The translations under genes and the position numbers were made by a program. A stretch of DNA of 64,000 nucleotides from the NCBI GenBank assembly GCA_017650105.1, contig JAGCFO010000006.1:124001-188000 (forward strand). Direction: 5' to 3'. Positions within the stretch are counted from its first letter, which is position 1, and each line of letters begins with the position of its first letter. The DNA comes from Bacteroidaceae bacterium. Its GTDB lineage: Bacteria; Bacteroidota; Bacteroidia; Bacteroidales; Bacteroidaceae. Below the pieces are notes generated by a model, which worked only from the letters and a program-made list of their open reading frames with translations, was not told the origin of the DNA and made no database searches. Positions 54,164 through 62,369 of the stretch are shown here, piece by piece.

Positions 54164-54883
54164 TTGAAACGTCAACCCATATTCCTGTTTCCCAAAGCTG
54201 TCACTCTGATAGTTGCAGTTTTGCTTGCTGCATATCCCTGTGTGGGCAATGCTCAAGAGACAGAATACAACATGGAACTGGGAGTGATGGGAGGCGGATG
54301 TTTCTATCTCGGAGATGCAAATACCAGCAGGCTCTTCTTGGAGACAAATTCGGCAGTAGGAGTCCTTGCCCGCTACAACATTAATCCGCGAATGGTGATA
54401 AAAGGAGACATTGCGCGAGGAATCATCTCGGGCAGCACTTCTAACCTGAAGAATCACTTCCCGTCGGAAGCGCCTATAACCTTCAAACGCAGTATTTACG
54501 AGCTTGGCGCGCAGTTTGAGTATAGCTTCTTTGCATACGGCACAGGCGAAGGTTATAAAGACAGTCATACGCTGACTCCTTATATACTGGGGGGCGTGGG
54601 ATTTACCTTCGCGCCGAAACCTGCCGACAATGTGTTTGCTGCTAACTTCCCCATCGGAGTGGGAGTGAAGTACAAACTTGCTCCGCGCCTTAATGTGGGA
54701 GCCGAATGGACTTTCCGTTTCTCCTCCAGCGACAGACTGGATGTCACCAACAGCGAAGGACTGCAGTTGGATGACCCTTATGGCATCCGAAGCGGTTTTA
54801 TGAAAAACAAGGACACCTATTCATTTATAATTGCCTACATCAGTTACGACCTATTTGCAAAGGATTGTCACTGTAACGATTAA
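54164..54883 (+). CDS. PorG-like outer-membrane beta-barrel protein (DUF6089 type)
   Basis: 239 aa, initiated at TTG 54164: that start alone gives the signal peptide (MKRQPIFLFPKAVTLIVAVLLAAYP...NAQ), since the next ATG falls after it. The mature part has alternating beta-strand pattern, ELGVMGGGCFYLGD at the N-terminus, and ends in an aromatic-rich strand. This matches the DUF6089/PorG family, which includes a type IX secretion outer-membrane component, in the same place before uppS in relatives. It fits with the T9SS-type tail on the 49-kb protein, though no other T9SS gene is here. Confidence 0.72.
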   Translation: MKRQPIFLFPKAVTLIVAVLLAAYPCVGNAQETEYNMELGVMGGGCFYLGDANTSRLFLETNSAVGVLARYNINPRMVIKGDIARGIISGSTSNLKNHFPSEAPITFKRSIYELGAQFEYSFFAYGTGEGYKDSHTLTPYILGGVGFTFAPKPADNVFAANFPIGVGVKYKLAPRLNVGAEWTFRFSSSDRLDVTNSEGLQLDDPYGIRSGFMKNKDTYSFIIAYISYDLFAKDCHCND

Positions 54884-54891
54884 ACTGAATT

Positions 54892-55659
54892 ATGTATAAA
54901 GAACTGTTAGACCTAAATCACATACCCCAGCACATTGCTATCATCATGGATGGCAACGGACGATGGGCAAAAGCCAAAGGAAAGCTACGTGGCGAAGGAC
55001 ATATGGCTGGCGCCCAAGCCCTTCACGATTTAATGATTACAGTTTGCAACCTGGGCGTGAAGTATTTAACCGTCTATGCTTTCAGTACAGAAAACTGGCG
55101 TCGCCCCGACGATGAAGTAAACGGACTGATGAAACTGTTGTTCAAAAAGCTGGATATAGATATCTTCATGGACAACGACATCCGCTTCTGCGTCATTGGC
55201 GATACGGCTCGCTTGCCAAAGGACGTGCAAGAGCGCATGAACTACTGCATCAGCCGCTCGGCAAACAATCAGCGTGGAACCCTTACCGTTGCCCTCAGCT
55301 ACTCCAGCAAATGGGAAATCACGGAAGCAACGAAGAAGATAGCAAAACAGGTGAAAGAGGGACTCCTTGATGTGGAAGACATCACAGACGAGACGATTGA
55401 CAAGTCGCTCAACACCTCTTTTATGCCAGATCCCGACTTGCTCATCCGAACGGGAGGGGAAGTGCGCCTCAGCAATTATCTGCTTTGGCAATGTGCCTAC
55501 ACCGAGCTCTACTTCTGCGACACCTTCTGGCCCGATTTCGATGAAGAAGAACTCTGTAAGGCAATCTACGATTACCAGCAGCGCGAGCGCCGGTTCGGCA
55601 AAACGAGTGAGCAGGTAACCGATCATTCCGAAAATCACATCAATGATGAATACAAATAG
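54892..55659 (+). CDS. uppS: Isoprenyl transferase (undecaprenyl diphosphate synthase)
   Basis: 255 aa. Catalytic D20 in [25 protein letters not shown] and the C-terminal [14 protein letters not shown] are the cis-prenyltransferase signatures. It builds the C55 carrier that UppP recycles and that the flippase cluster uses. The 3' end overlaps bamA by 17 nt. The C-terminus is extended by about ten polar residues past the usual end. Confidence 0.96.
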   Translation: MYKELLDLNHIPQHIAIIMDGNGRWAKAKGKLRGEGHMAGAQALHDLMITVCNLGVKYLTVYAFSTENWRRPDDEVNGLMKLLFKKLDIDIFMDNDIRFCVIGDTARLPKDVQERMNYCISRSANNQRGTLTVALSYSSKWEITEATKKIAKQVKEGLLDVEDITDETIDKSLNTSFMPDPDLLIRTGGEVRLSNYLLWQCAYTELYFCDTFWPDFDEEELCKAIYDYQQRERRFGKTSEQVTDHSENHINDEYK

Positions 55660-58300
55660 AACACTCAAGACGAGATGGCTTCTCTGCGCACTTATGGCCC
55701 TTGCTGTCATACCTGCCTTTGCCGACGATGACGACGTGACAGACGTCATCGAGAAGCCAACCATTCTATATTCCTCCACACCGAAGCGTTACGAGATTGG
55801 GGGCATAACCGTTTCAGGCATCGACGACTACGAAGATTACGTGCTGATAGGGCTCTCGGGGCTGTCTGTAGGGCAAGTCATCGATGTGCCAGGAGAGGAG
55901 ATAAGCAACGCTGTGAGACGCTACTGGAAAAACGGGCTCTTCTCTGACGTGAAGATTACGGCAGAGCGTATAGAAGGGAAGAAGATCTATCTCAACATCG
56001 CTCTCGTGAGGCGCCCGAGACTATCGCAAATCAACTACAACGGAGTGAAGAAATCCGAAAAAGAGGATCTGGAGAAGAAAATCGGATTGTTGAACGGCAA
56101 TCAGGTTACTCCTAACATGATAAACCGAGCCAAGCTTGTCATCCAGCGTTACTATGACGAGAAAGGTTTCAAGAATGCAGATATCTCTTTGGTTCAACGC
56201 GACGACATTTCTCACGAAGGGCAGGTAATCTTAGACATCAACGTGGACAAGAAAGAGAAAATCAAAGTCCACAAGATCACCATCAACGGAAACGAAGCTC
56301 TCACCGACAACAAACTGAAATGGGCGATGAAGAAGACAAACGAGAAGGGATTCAACCGCTATCTCTTCCGCCAAAAGAAATTCATCGTTTCCGACTACGA
56401 AACCGACAAGGAGAGCCTCATCAGCAAGTATAACGAGTATGGATATCGCGATGCACACATCGTTGCCGACTCGATAGTCCCCTACGACGAGAAGACGGTA
56501 GACGTCTATCTGACTGTGGAGGAAGGCAACCAATATCATATCCGAAACATCACGTGGGTTGGAAATACCGTCTACCCATCCGAAGTTCTCAGCGAATACC
56601 TGCGAATGAAGGGCGGAGACGTATATAATCAGAAGCTGCTCGACCAGCGCCTGAAGGAAGACGACGACGCTATCGGAAACCTCTATTACAATAATGGATA
56701 CGTCTTCTTCCGTTGCATTCCTACCGAGATGAATGTGGGAGCCGATTCCGTAGACCTTGAGATGCGTATCACCGAGCGTGAACAAGCAGCTATCAATCAT
56801 GTGCGCATTGCCGGAAACGACCGACTGTACGAGAATGTCGTCAGACGCCAGCTGCTCACCCTTCCCGGAGCCCTTTTCAACAAAGACGCCATCATCCGCT
56901 CTTTGACTGAGGTGAGGAACATGGGGCATTTCAATGCGGAGACAGTCAATCCCGACGTGCAGGTAGACGAAAACAACGGTACGGTCGACATAAACTGGAT
57001 GCTTGAGTCAAAGGCAAACGACCAAGTGGAATTCTCCATCGGTTATGGAATGACTGGCGTTATCGGAAAAATCGCCTTGAAGTTTACCAACTTCTCGATG
57101 TACAATCTTTTCCATAAGTCGGACAACTATCGAGGCATCATCCCGCAGGGCGACGGGCAGACATTCTCCATCAGCGGGCAAACAAACGGTACTTACTATC
57201 AGTCGTACAACATTTCGTTCTACGATCCTTGGCTTGGAGGAAAGCGCCCGAATGCTCTCTCCGTAAATGCGTTCTATGCCAAGCAGACGGGTGTCAACCA
57301 GAACTACTTCAACAGCGCTTACTACCAGAACATGTACAATTACATGTACGGCTACGGCTACGGGAACTACAACAACTACTATTACAACAACTACGAATCG
57401 TATTACGACCCAGACAAGTACATGAAGATGTACGGCGTGTCGCTCGGATGGGGCAAGCGCCTGCATTGGCCCGATGACTACTTCCAGATATACGGGGAAC
57501 TGGCTTATCAGAGATATGACCTTAACAATTGGGACTACTATTTCATCCTCTCCAACGGGCAATGCAACAACATCAATCTGGGGCTGACGCTAAGCAGAAC
57601 CCATATCGACAACCCCATCTTCCCGCGTTCGGGCTCGGAGTTCACCTTCTCTGTTTCGGCAACTCCCCCCTATTCGCTCTGGGACGGTATCGACTACAAG
57701 GGCCTGAGCGAAGTGAAGCCGACCGACGCCAATTACAACAGCGCCTTGAAGAAACGCTACAACTGGATTGAATACCACAAGTGGAAGCTGAAGGGCAAGA
57801 CGTACACCGCGCTCACGGGAGGGCAGAAGTGCTTCGTGCTGATGACGAGAGCCGAGTTTGGTATCTTGGGACACTATAATCCCTTCAAGAAATCCCCCTT
57901 CGAGACGTTCTACGTCGGCGGAGACGGCATGAGCGGGTATTCGTACAACTACTATACCGACATGATTGCCTTGCGCGGATACGATAACGGCTCCCTCACC
58001 CCCTACGGCAGCGAGGGCTATGCCTACACGCGCTTCTCAGCCGAGCTGCGCTATCCGCTGATGTTCGAGAACTCCACGCAGATCTACGCCCTCGCCTTCC
58101 TCGAAGGCGGAAACGCATGGACTAACGTGAAACGCTTCAATCCCTTCGACCTCAAGCGCTCGGCAGGAGTGGGCGTGCGCATCAACCTCCCGATGGTGGG
58201 CCTGATGGGTATCGACTGGGCATACGGCTTCGACCCCGTCTACGAGTCAACCACCCACAGCGGAAGCCAGTTCCACTTCATCCTGGGACAAGAATTCTAA
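55643..58300 (+). CDS. bamA: Outer membrane protein assembly factor BamA
   Basis: 885 aa. Signal peptide ([27 protein letters not shown]), then five POTRA domains to about residue 450, then the 16-strand barrel with [14 protein letters not shown] / LRGY lid-lock region and the terminal strand [12 protein letters not shown] ending in Phe. BamA folds and inserts outer-membrane proteins. An extracellular loop at residues 550-595 is extraordinarily rich in Tyr and Asn ([14 protein letters not shown], then [10 protein letters not shown]). Overlaps uppS by 17 nt; periplasmic chaperones ompH follow. Confidence 0.96.
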   Translation: MMNTNRTLKTRWLLCALMALAVIPAFADDDDVTDVIEKPTILYSSTPKRYEIGGITVSGIDDYEDYVLIGLSGLSVGQVIDVPGEEISNAVRRYWKNGLFSDVKITAERIEGKKIYLNIALVRRPRLSQINYNGVKKSEKEDLEKKIGLLNGNQVTPNMINRAKLVIQRYYDEKGFKNADISLVQRDDISHEGQVILDINVDKKEKIKVHKITINGNEALTDNKLKWAMKKTNEKGFNRYLFRQKKFIVSDYETDKESLISKYNEYGYRDAHIVADSIVPYDEKTVDVYLTVEEGNQYHIRNITWVGNTVYPSEVLSEYLRMKGGDVYNQKLLDQRLKEDDDAIGNLYYNNGYVFFRCIPTEMNVGADSVDLEMRITEREQAAINHVRIAGNDRLYENVVRRQLLTLPGALFNKDAIIRSLTEVRNMGHFNAETVNPDVQVDENNGTVDINWMLESKANDQVEFSIGYGMTGVIGKIALKFTNFSMYNLFHKSDNYRGIIPQGDGQTFSISGQTNGTYYQSYNISFYDPWLGGKRPNALSVNAFYAKQTGVNQNYFNSAYYQNMYNYMYGYGYGNYNNYYYNNYESYYDPDKYMKMYGVSLGWGKRLHWPDDYFQIYGELAYQRYDLNNWDYYFILSNGQCNNINLGLTLSRTHIDNPIFPRSGSEFTFSVSATPPYSLWDGIDYKGLSEVKPTDANYNSALKKRYNWIEYHKWKLKGKTYTALTGGQKCFVLMTRAEFGILGHYNPFKKSPFETFYVGGDGMSGYSYNYYTDMIALRGYDNGSLTPYGSEGYAYTRFSAELRYPLMFENSTQIYALAFLEGGNAWTNVKRFNPFDLKRSAGVGVRINLPMVGLMGIDWAYGFDPVYESTTHSGSQFHFILGQEF

Positions 58301-58405
58301 CAAAAATAAACCAAAACCCAAAAAAAGAGTCAAATAAACAGCGAATCGTCCCGACGGTTCCGCAAAGAGAGAAAAAACCTTTATCGAAAACTAAAAAACA
58401 CAGTT

Positions 58406-58921
58406 ATGAAAAAGAGTATCATCGTCGCAGCCTTCTGCTGCCTTGCTTGCCTCTCGGCAAACGCACAAAAATATGCATTGGTGGATATGGAATACATCCT
58501 TAAGAATATCCCGGCCTACGAGCGTGCCAACGAGCAGCTGAACCAGATTTCCAAACGCTGGCAGAGCGAAGTGGAAGCCGTCTCTGCCGAAGCACAGACT
58601 CTCTACAAGAACTACCAGAGCGAAGCCGTCTTCCTCTCCGAGGAGCAGAAGACAGCCCGCGAGGAAGAGATAGTAGCTAAGGAGAAGGAAGCCCAAGAGC
58701 TGAAGCGCAGCTACTTCGGCCCCGAGGGAGAGCTCTTCAAGAAGCGCGAGAGCCTGATGGCGCCCATCCAGGACGAGATTTACAACGCCGTGAAGGAGAT
58801 AGCCGACGCCAAGGGCTACTCGGCAGTCATCGACCGTGCGTCAGCATCCAGCATCATCTATGCATCGCCGAAGATCGACATCTCCAACGAAGTGCTCGTC
58901 AAGCTAGGATACGCCGACTAA
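58406..58921 (+). CDS. OmpH/Skp periplasmic chaperone (copy 1)
   Basis: 171 aa: signal MKKSIIVAAFCCLACLSANA, then KYALVDMEYILKNIPAYERANEQLNQ, long charged coiled-coil helices (65-125) and a C-terminal strand, the Skp tentacle layout. It holds unfolded outer-membrane proteins for BamA. 105 nt after bamA; that gap shows no repeat or hairpin. Confidence 0.92.
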   Translation: MKKSIIVAAFCCLACLSANAQKYALVDMEYILKNIPAYERANEQLNQISKRWQSEVEAVSAEAQTLYKNYQSEAVFLSEEQKTAREEEIVAKEKEAQELKRSYFGPEGELFKKRESLMAPIQDEIYNAVKEIADAKGYSAVIDRASASSIIYASPKIDISNEVLVKLGYAD

Positions 58922-58951
58922 GCATAAAAAACAATAAAAAACAGCCCATCG

Positions 58952-58983
58952 CTTGCCATTCTCAGCAAACGCAACTATCTTTG
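58952..58983 (+). promoter_or_regulatory. Internal promoter for ompH copy 2
   Basis: CTTG (58952-58955), 20 nt, TATCTTTG (58976-58983). The -7 box is perfect. Transcripts would begin near 58990 and carry array L10 in the 5' leader of the gene at 59100. Confidence 0.6.
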
Positions 58984-59000
58984 CAAAGGAAACGGAATTA

Positions 59001-59075
59001 TTCCTTCTCGAAAAAAATTTTTCCCTTCTCGATACGGCGATATTCCTTCTCCAAAAAAAAATATTTGTTGTCCAA
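59001..59075. repeat. 21-nt modular array L10 (leader of ompH copy 2)
   Basis: Units: TTCCTTCTCGAA + AAAAATTTT, TCCCTTCTCGAT + ACGGCGATA, TTCCTTCTCCAA + AAAAAAATA, TTTGTTGTCCAA. All words have forward polarity. It lies between the internal promoter and the start codon at 59100. Confidence 0.85.
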
Positions 59076-59099
59076 AATCAATTATCTGTAATACAAAAA

Positions 59100-59600
59100 A
59101 TGAAAAGACAAATCATCACCCTTGCCCTCATCCTTGCCCCCATCGCAATGTTCGGGCAGAAGTTCGGACATGTCAACTCACAGCTCATCGTGCCCTCCAT
59201 GCCCGAATGGACACAGGCTCAGACCGAAATGCAGAACCTGGAAAAACAGCTCACCGACGACCTGAAGCGCCTTGAGGACGAATTCACCAAGAAGAGCGAG
59301 GAGTACAACTCGCAGGCAGAAAGCCTCCCGCAGAACATCAAGGAACGTCGCGAGAAAGAACTGCAGGACCTCTACCAGCGCATGCAGCAGTACTATCAGG
59401 AAAGCCAGCAGCAGCTGATGCAGGCCGACCAGGAAAAGAAAGCGGCAATTAACGAGAAAGTGACCGCAGCCATCAAGGCCATCGGAAGCGAAGGCAACTT
59501 CGTATACATCTTTGACCTCTCGAGCGGCATCCCCTTCATCAACGAGACCATCAGCATCGACGTTACCGATCAGGTAAAGGCAAAGCTCGGCATCAAATAA
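59100..59600 (+). CDS. OmpH/Skp periplasmic chaperone (copy 2)
   Basis: 166 aa from MKRQIITLALILAPIAMFGQ (signal peptide); an upstream open reading is just the translated repeat array and is rejected. KFGHVNSQLIVPSMPEW opens the mature chain, followed by a Gln/Glu/Lys-rich coiled coil (QQYYQESQQQLMQADQEKKA). Differs clearly from copies 1 and 3, so they are old duplicates. Confidence 0.92.
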   Translation: MKRQIITLALILAPIAMFGQKFGHVNSQLIVPSMPEWTQAQTEMQNLEKQLTDDLKRLEDEFTKKSEEYNSQAESLPQNIKERREKELQDLYQRMQQYYQESQQQLMQADQEKKAAINEKVTAAIKAIGSEGNFVYIFDLSSGIPFINETISIDVTDQVKAKLGIK

Positions 59601-59656
59601 GAGAAGCCAAGCACATCCGCCCGGGGACTAAGCCTCGTTCTATAACTAATAATAAA

Positions 59657-59691
59657 TAAGGAGGAGGCATCCGCACAGAGCCTCCTCCTTA
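59657..59691 (+). terminator. Hairpin between ompH copies 2 and 3
   Basis: AAGGAGGAGGC (59658-59668) and GCCTCCTCCTT (59680-59690) pair perfectly, plus one T-A outside (12 bp, 11-nt loop). There is no U-tract after it, so it may be an attenuator or mRNA-stability hairpin rather than a full terminator. Confidence 0.6.
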
Positions 59692-59711
59692 ATCCATTTC
59701 CCCACACCACT

Positions 59712-60215
59712 ATGAAAAAAACTCTTCTCACACTACTTGCACTTGTCTCGCTGACAGCCGCAGCACAGTCGAAGTTCGGATACGTAAGCTTCAGCGAAGT
59801 AATGAAAGCCTTGCCCGAATACCCCGTTGTGGAAAAAGACCTCGGTAACCTCCAGGCAAACTGCGAGAAAGAAATCGCTCTCGCAGAGAAAGATATCAAC
59901 CAGCGCTACTCAGAGTATATCGACGGACAGGAAAGCTTCCCGCAGATCATCAGAGTGAAGCGCCAGAAGGAACTTCAGGAACTCATGGAGAAAAGCCTTA
60001 CCTTCAAGCAGGAAGCCACCAAGACGCTGCGCGATGCAAGAGAGGAAATGATGCAACCCTTGCGCAACAAGGTGAGCGAGGCAATACAGAAAGTATGCGA
60101 AGAGGGAGGATACGACTTCATTGTCGACACCGACAAGCAGGCTTACCTCGCTATCAATAAGAAAAACGGATTCGACGTCACCGCTTCGGTAAAGAAACAG
60201 CTGGGCATAGAGTAA
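59712..60215 (+). CDS. OmpH/Skp periplasmic chaperone (copy 3)
   Basis: 167 aa: signal MKKTLLTLLALVSLTAAAQS, then KFGYVSFSEVMKALPEYPVVEKDLG, central charged coiled coil and C-terminal strand. Third Skp-like gene in a row. It comes 111 nt after copy 2, across the hairpin at 59657, and 73 nt before murI. Confidence 0.92.
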   Translation: MKKTLLTLLALVSLTAAAQSKFGYVSFSEVMKALPEYPVVEKDLGNLQANCEKEIALAEKDINQRYSEYIDGQESFPQIIRVKRQKELQELMEKSLTFKQEATKTLRDAREEMMQPLRNKVSEAIQKVCEEGGYDFIVDTDKQAYLAINKKNGFDVTASVKKQLGIE

Positions 60216-60288
60216 CGGCAGCTGACTTCCGCTTGTCATCCTATCCCTTGCCCCGCAAGGCATCTACAGAAACCAAAACACTAATATC

Positions 60289-61116
60289 ATGCTACAACCC
60301 GGACCCATCGGAATCTTCGACTCCGGATACGGAGGTCTGACAATCCTGTCGCAAATTCGCAGTCTTCTGCCCGAATACGATTACCTCTATTTGGGAGACA
60401 ACGCACGCACGCCCTACGGCACCCGCTCGTTTGAGGTAGTTTATGAGTTTACCTCGCAAGCAGTCGAAACTTTGTTCGAAATGGGCTGCCAGCTGGTGAT
60501 ACTTGCCTGCAACACCGCTTCGGCGAAGGCACTCCGCAGCATTCAGCAGCTCGACCTTCCCAAAAAGGAACCTCAGAAGAGGGTTCTCGGCATCATCCGC
60601 CCGACTGCTGAGGCTCTGGATTCGCTTACGCAGACACGCCACGTGGGAATCCTCGCAACGGCAGGTACTATCAAATCGCAGTCCTATCCCCTTGAAATCA
60701 AAAAACTGTATCCCGATATCACCGTATCGGGAGAAGCATGCCCGATGTGGGTTCCTCTTGTGGAAAACAACGAAGGGCAGTCGGAAGGGGCAGATTTCTT
60801 CGTGAAGAAACACGTTGACAATCTTCTGCAAAAAGATAGCGAAATAGATACGATTATTCTGGGGTGCACGCATTATCCTCTTCTTTACGACAAAATCCGT
60901 AAGTACACACCCGAGCATATAAAGATTGTCACTCAGGGAGAATATGTCTCGCGCAGTTTGAAAGACTATTTGGAGCGTCATCCCCAGATAGATGAGCTTT
61001 GCACAAGGGGCGGGACTTGCCAGTTCCTCACTACCGAGTCGTCTGATATCTTCCGCCAAAATGCAAGCATCTTCCTTGATGAACCCGTAAAGGTGCGTTC
61101 CATATCTCTAAAATAG
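60289..61116 (+). CDS. murI: Glutamate racemase
   Basis: 275 aa. Active-site D11 and S12 in GIFDSGYGG, C74 in ACNTASA and C193 in GCTHYPLL are all present. MurI supplies D-glutamate for peptidoglycan. Last gene of the plus-strand envelope run. Confidence 0.97.
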   Translation: MLQPGPIGIFDSGYGGLTILSQIRSLLPEYDYLYLGDNARTPYGTRSFEVVYEFTSQAVETLFEMGCQLVILACNTASAKALRSIQQLDLPKKEPQKRVLGIIRPTAEALDSLTQTRHVGILATAGTIKSQSYPLEIKKLYPDITVSGEACPMWVPLVENNEGQSEGADFFVKKHVDNLLQKDSEIDTIILGCTHYPLLYDKIRKYTPEHIKIVTQGEYVSRSLKDYLERHPQIDELCTRGGTCQFLTTESSDIFRQNASIFLDEPVKVRSISLK

Positions 61117-61147
61117 AGTTTCTATTACAAAAGGAAATAATGAAATT

Positions 61148-61184
61148 GCGCTGGGAATCCTTCAAAAAAGGTTCTCAGCGCTTT
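61148..61184. terminator. Terminator between murI and dprA
   Basis: GCGCTGGGAATCC (61148-61160) pairs with GGTTCTCAGCGC (61170-61181), one bulge and one G-U, 9-nt loop. It lies between the convergent murI and dprA stops and is moderately T-rich on both sides. Confidence 0.75.
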
Positions 61185-61221
61185 ACTTAGATAAAGGAAT
61201 AGACAATAAGGAAGAAAAAAT

Positions 61222-62349
61222 CTACAGCGTTACAGCACGATAGCATGCTCCTGGAAGAGGACGAACCAATCCTTTCATCTCAAGATTGAAAAGCATTGAG
61301 CGAAGCCTGTTGATTGGTATGTCGGCTTGCAGCATAAGGCTATCGATATGGATGCCGTCTTCATTCTTACGGATTATTTCCATAACCATCGTCTCTTCTG
61401 AACTAAGATCCATTTCGGGAAACAGCTGCTTTTGAACGCCTGCAGTATCCGAAGCGGAGGTTTCCCAATTCATACCTTTCAGGAAATCCTCAGCCGAGCA
61501 GATTAAAGCAGCACCGTTGTTTTGAATAAGGGCATTACATCCGCGTGAATTCTCGTCGCTGATTCTTCCCGGGAATGCAAAACACTCACGTCCGTAGTTC
61601 AAAGCAAAATCAGCAGTAATGAGTGAGCCTCCCTTCTGCGCCGATTCTACAACAACTGTTGCGTCTGCCAAACCAGCAATAATCCTATTCCGTTTCACAA
61701 AGTTTTGACGCTCGGGGGTAGTGAAGCTCATGAATTCCGTTACCAATCCTCCCTGATGGATCATCTCGCTTGCAACGCTCCTATGTGTAGAAGGATAAAT
61801 CCTATCTAACCCGTGTGCGAGAACTCCGATTGTGGGAAGGTTGTTTGCCAAAGCGGCACGATGGGCAGCAACGTCGATGCCATAGGCAAGCCCGCTTACA
61901 ACAAGAGTGTTAGGGCATAGTTTTGTCAAATCGCTTACGAAAGCGTCGCAAATGTCTCTGCCGTAGTTTGTTGCCCTGCGGGTTCCGACGATACTCACAA
62001 TGTGCTTGGAGTTCAGATCGGCATTCCCGTAAGTGTAGATAACAAGAGGAGCATCCTCACATTCCCTTAAACGCGAAGGATATTCCTTATCGTTAATTGT
62101 AAGGCAGCGGATGTGATTCTTCTCGATATACCGTATTTCCTCTTCCGCCCGTTTCAGTGCCGCAGGGTAGTCAAGAGCAGAAATTAAGGAAGACCGAACC
62201 CCCGGAATTCTTTCCGAGAGCTCGGTCCTGTTTTCATAGACGGCTTTTGCCGTTCCCATTCCTTCGACTAACCGTCTGCCCAAGATGACGCCCACATGAG
62301 GCGTGCATGTCAAAGCTAACAGAGCGTGCAGTTCGTCAGAAGGATTCAT
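61222..62349 (-). CDS. dprA: DNA-processing protein DprA
   Basis: 375 aa. Rossmann-like DprA/Smf core: VGTRRATNYG, SGLAYGIDVAAHRAAL, LAHGLDRIYPSTHRS and FPGRISDENSRGCNALIQNGA-like region (here QNNGAALI). A helix-hairpin start and a C-terminal winged helix (SSEETMVMEIIRKNEDGIHIDSL) flank it. DprA loads RecA on incoming single-stranded DNA in transformation. It follows the OmpA/TPR gene by 20 nt on the same strand. Confidence 0.95.
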   Translation of the reverse strand: MNPSDELHALLALTCTPHVGVILGRRLVEGMGTAKAVYENRTELSERIPGVRSSLISALDYPAALKRAEEEIRYIEKNHIRCLTINDKEYPSRLRECEDAPLVIYTYGNADLNSKHIVSIVGTRRATNYGRDICDAFVSDLTKLCPNTLVVSGLAYGIDVAAHRAALANNLPTIGVLAHGLDRIYPSTHRSVASEMIHQGGLVTEFMSFTTPERQNFVKRNRIIAGLADATVVVESAQKGGSLITADFALNYGRECFAFPGRISDENSRGCNALIQNNGAALICSAEDFLKGMNWETSASDTAGVQKQLFPEMDLSSEETMVMEIIRKNEDGIHIDSLMLQADIPINRLRSMLFNLEMKGLVRPLPGACYRAVTL

Positions 62350-62369
62350 CGGAAACTATTCGTCGATAG

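Noticed and set aside
280..59075. CRISPR arrays
   Set aside because: Units are contiguous 21-mers without constant repeats and unique 30-nt spacers, and no cas gene is present.
280..59075. Classical MITE or insertion-sequence remnants
   Set aside because: No constant terminal inverted repeats, no target-site duplications I can see, and array length and composition vary unit by unit.
53117..61116. Horizontally acquired island in the uppS-bamA-ompH region
   Set aside because: Gene order matches other Bacteroidales and composition fits housekeeping genes; only the repeat array is unusual.
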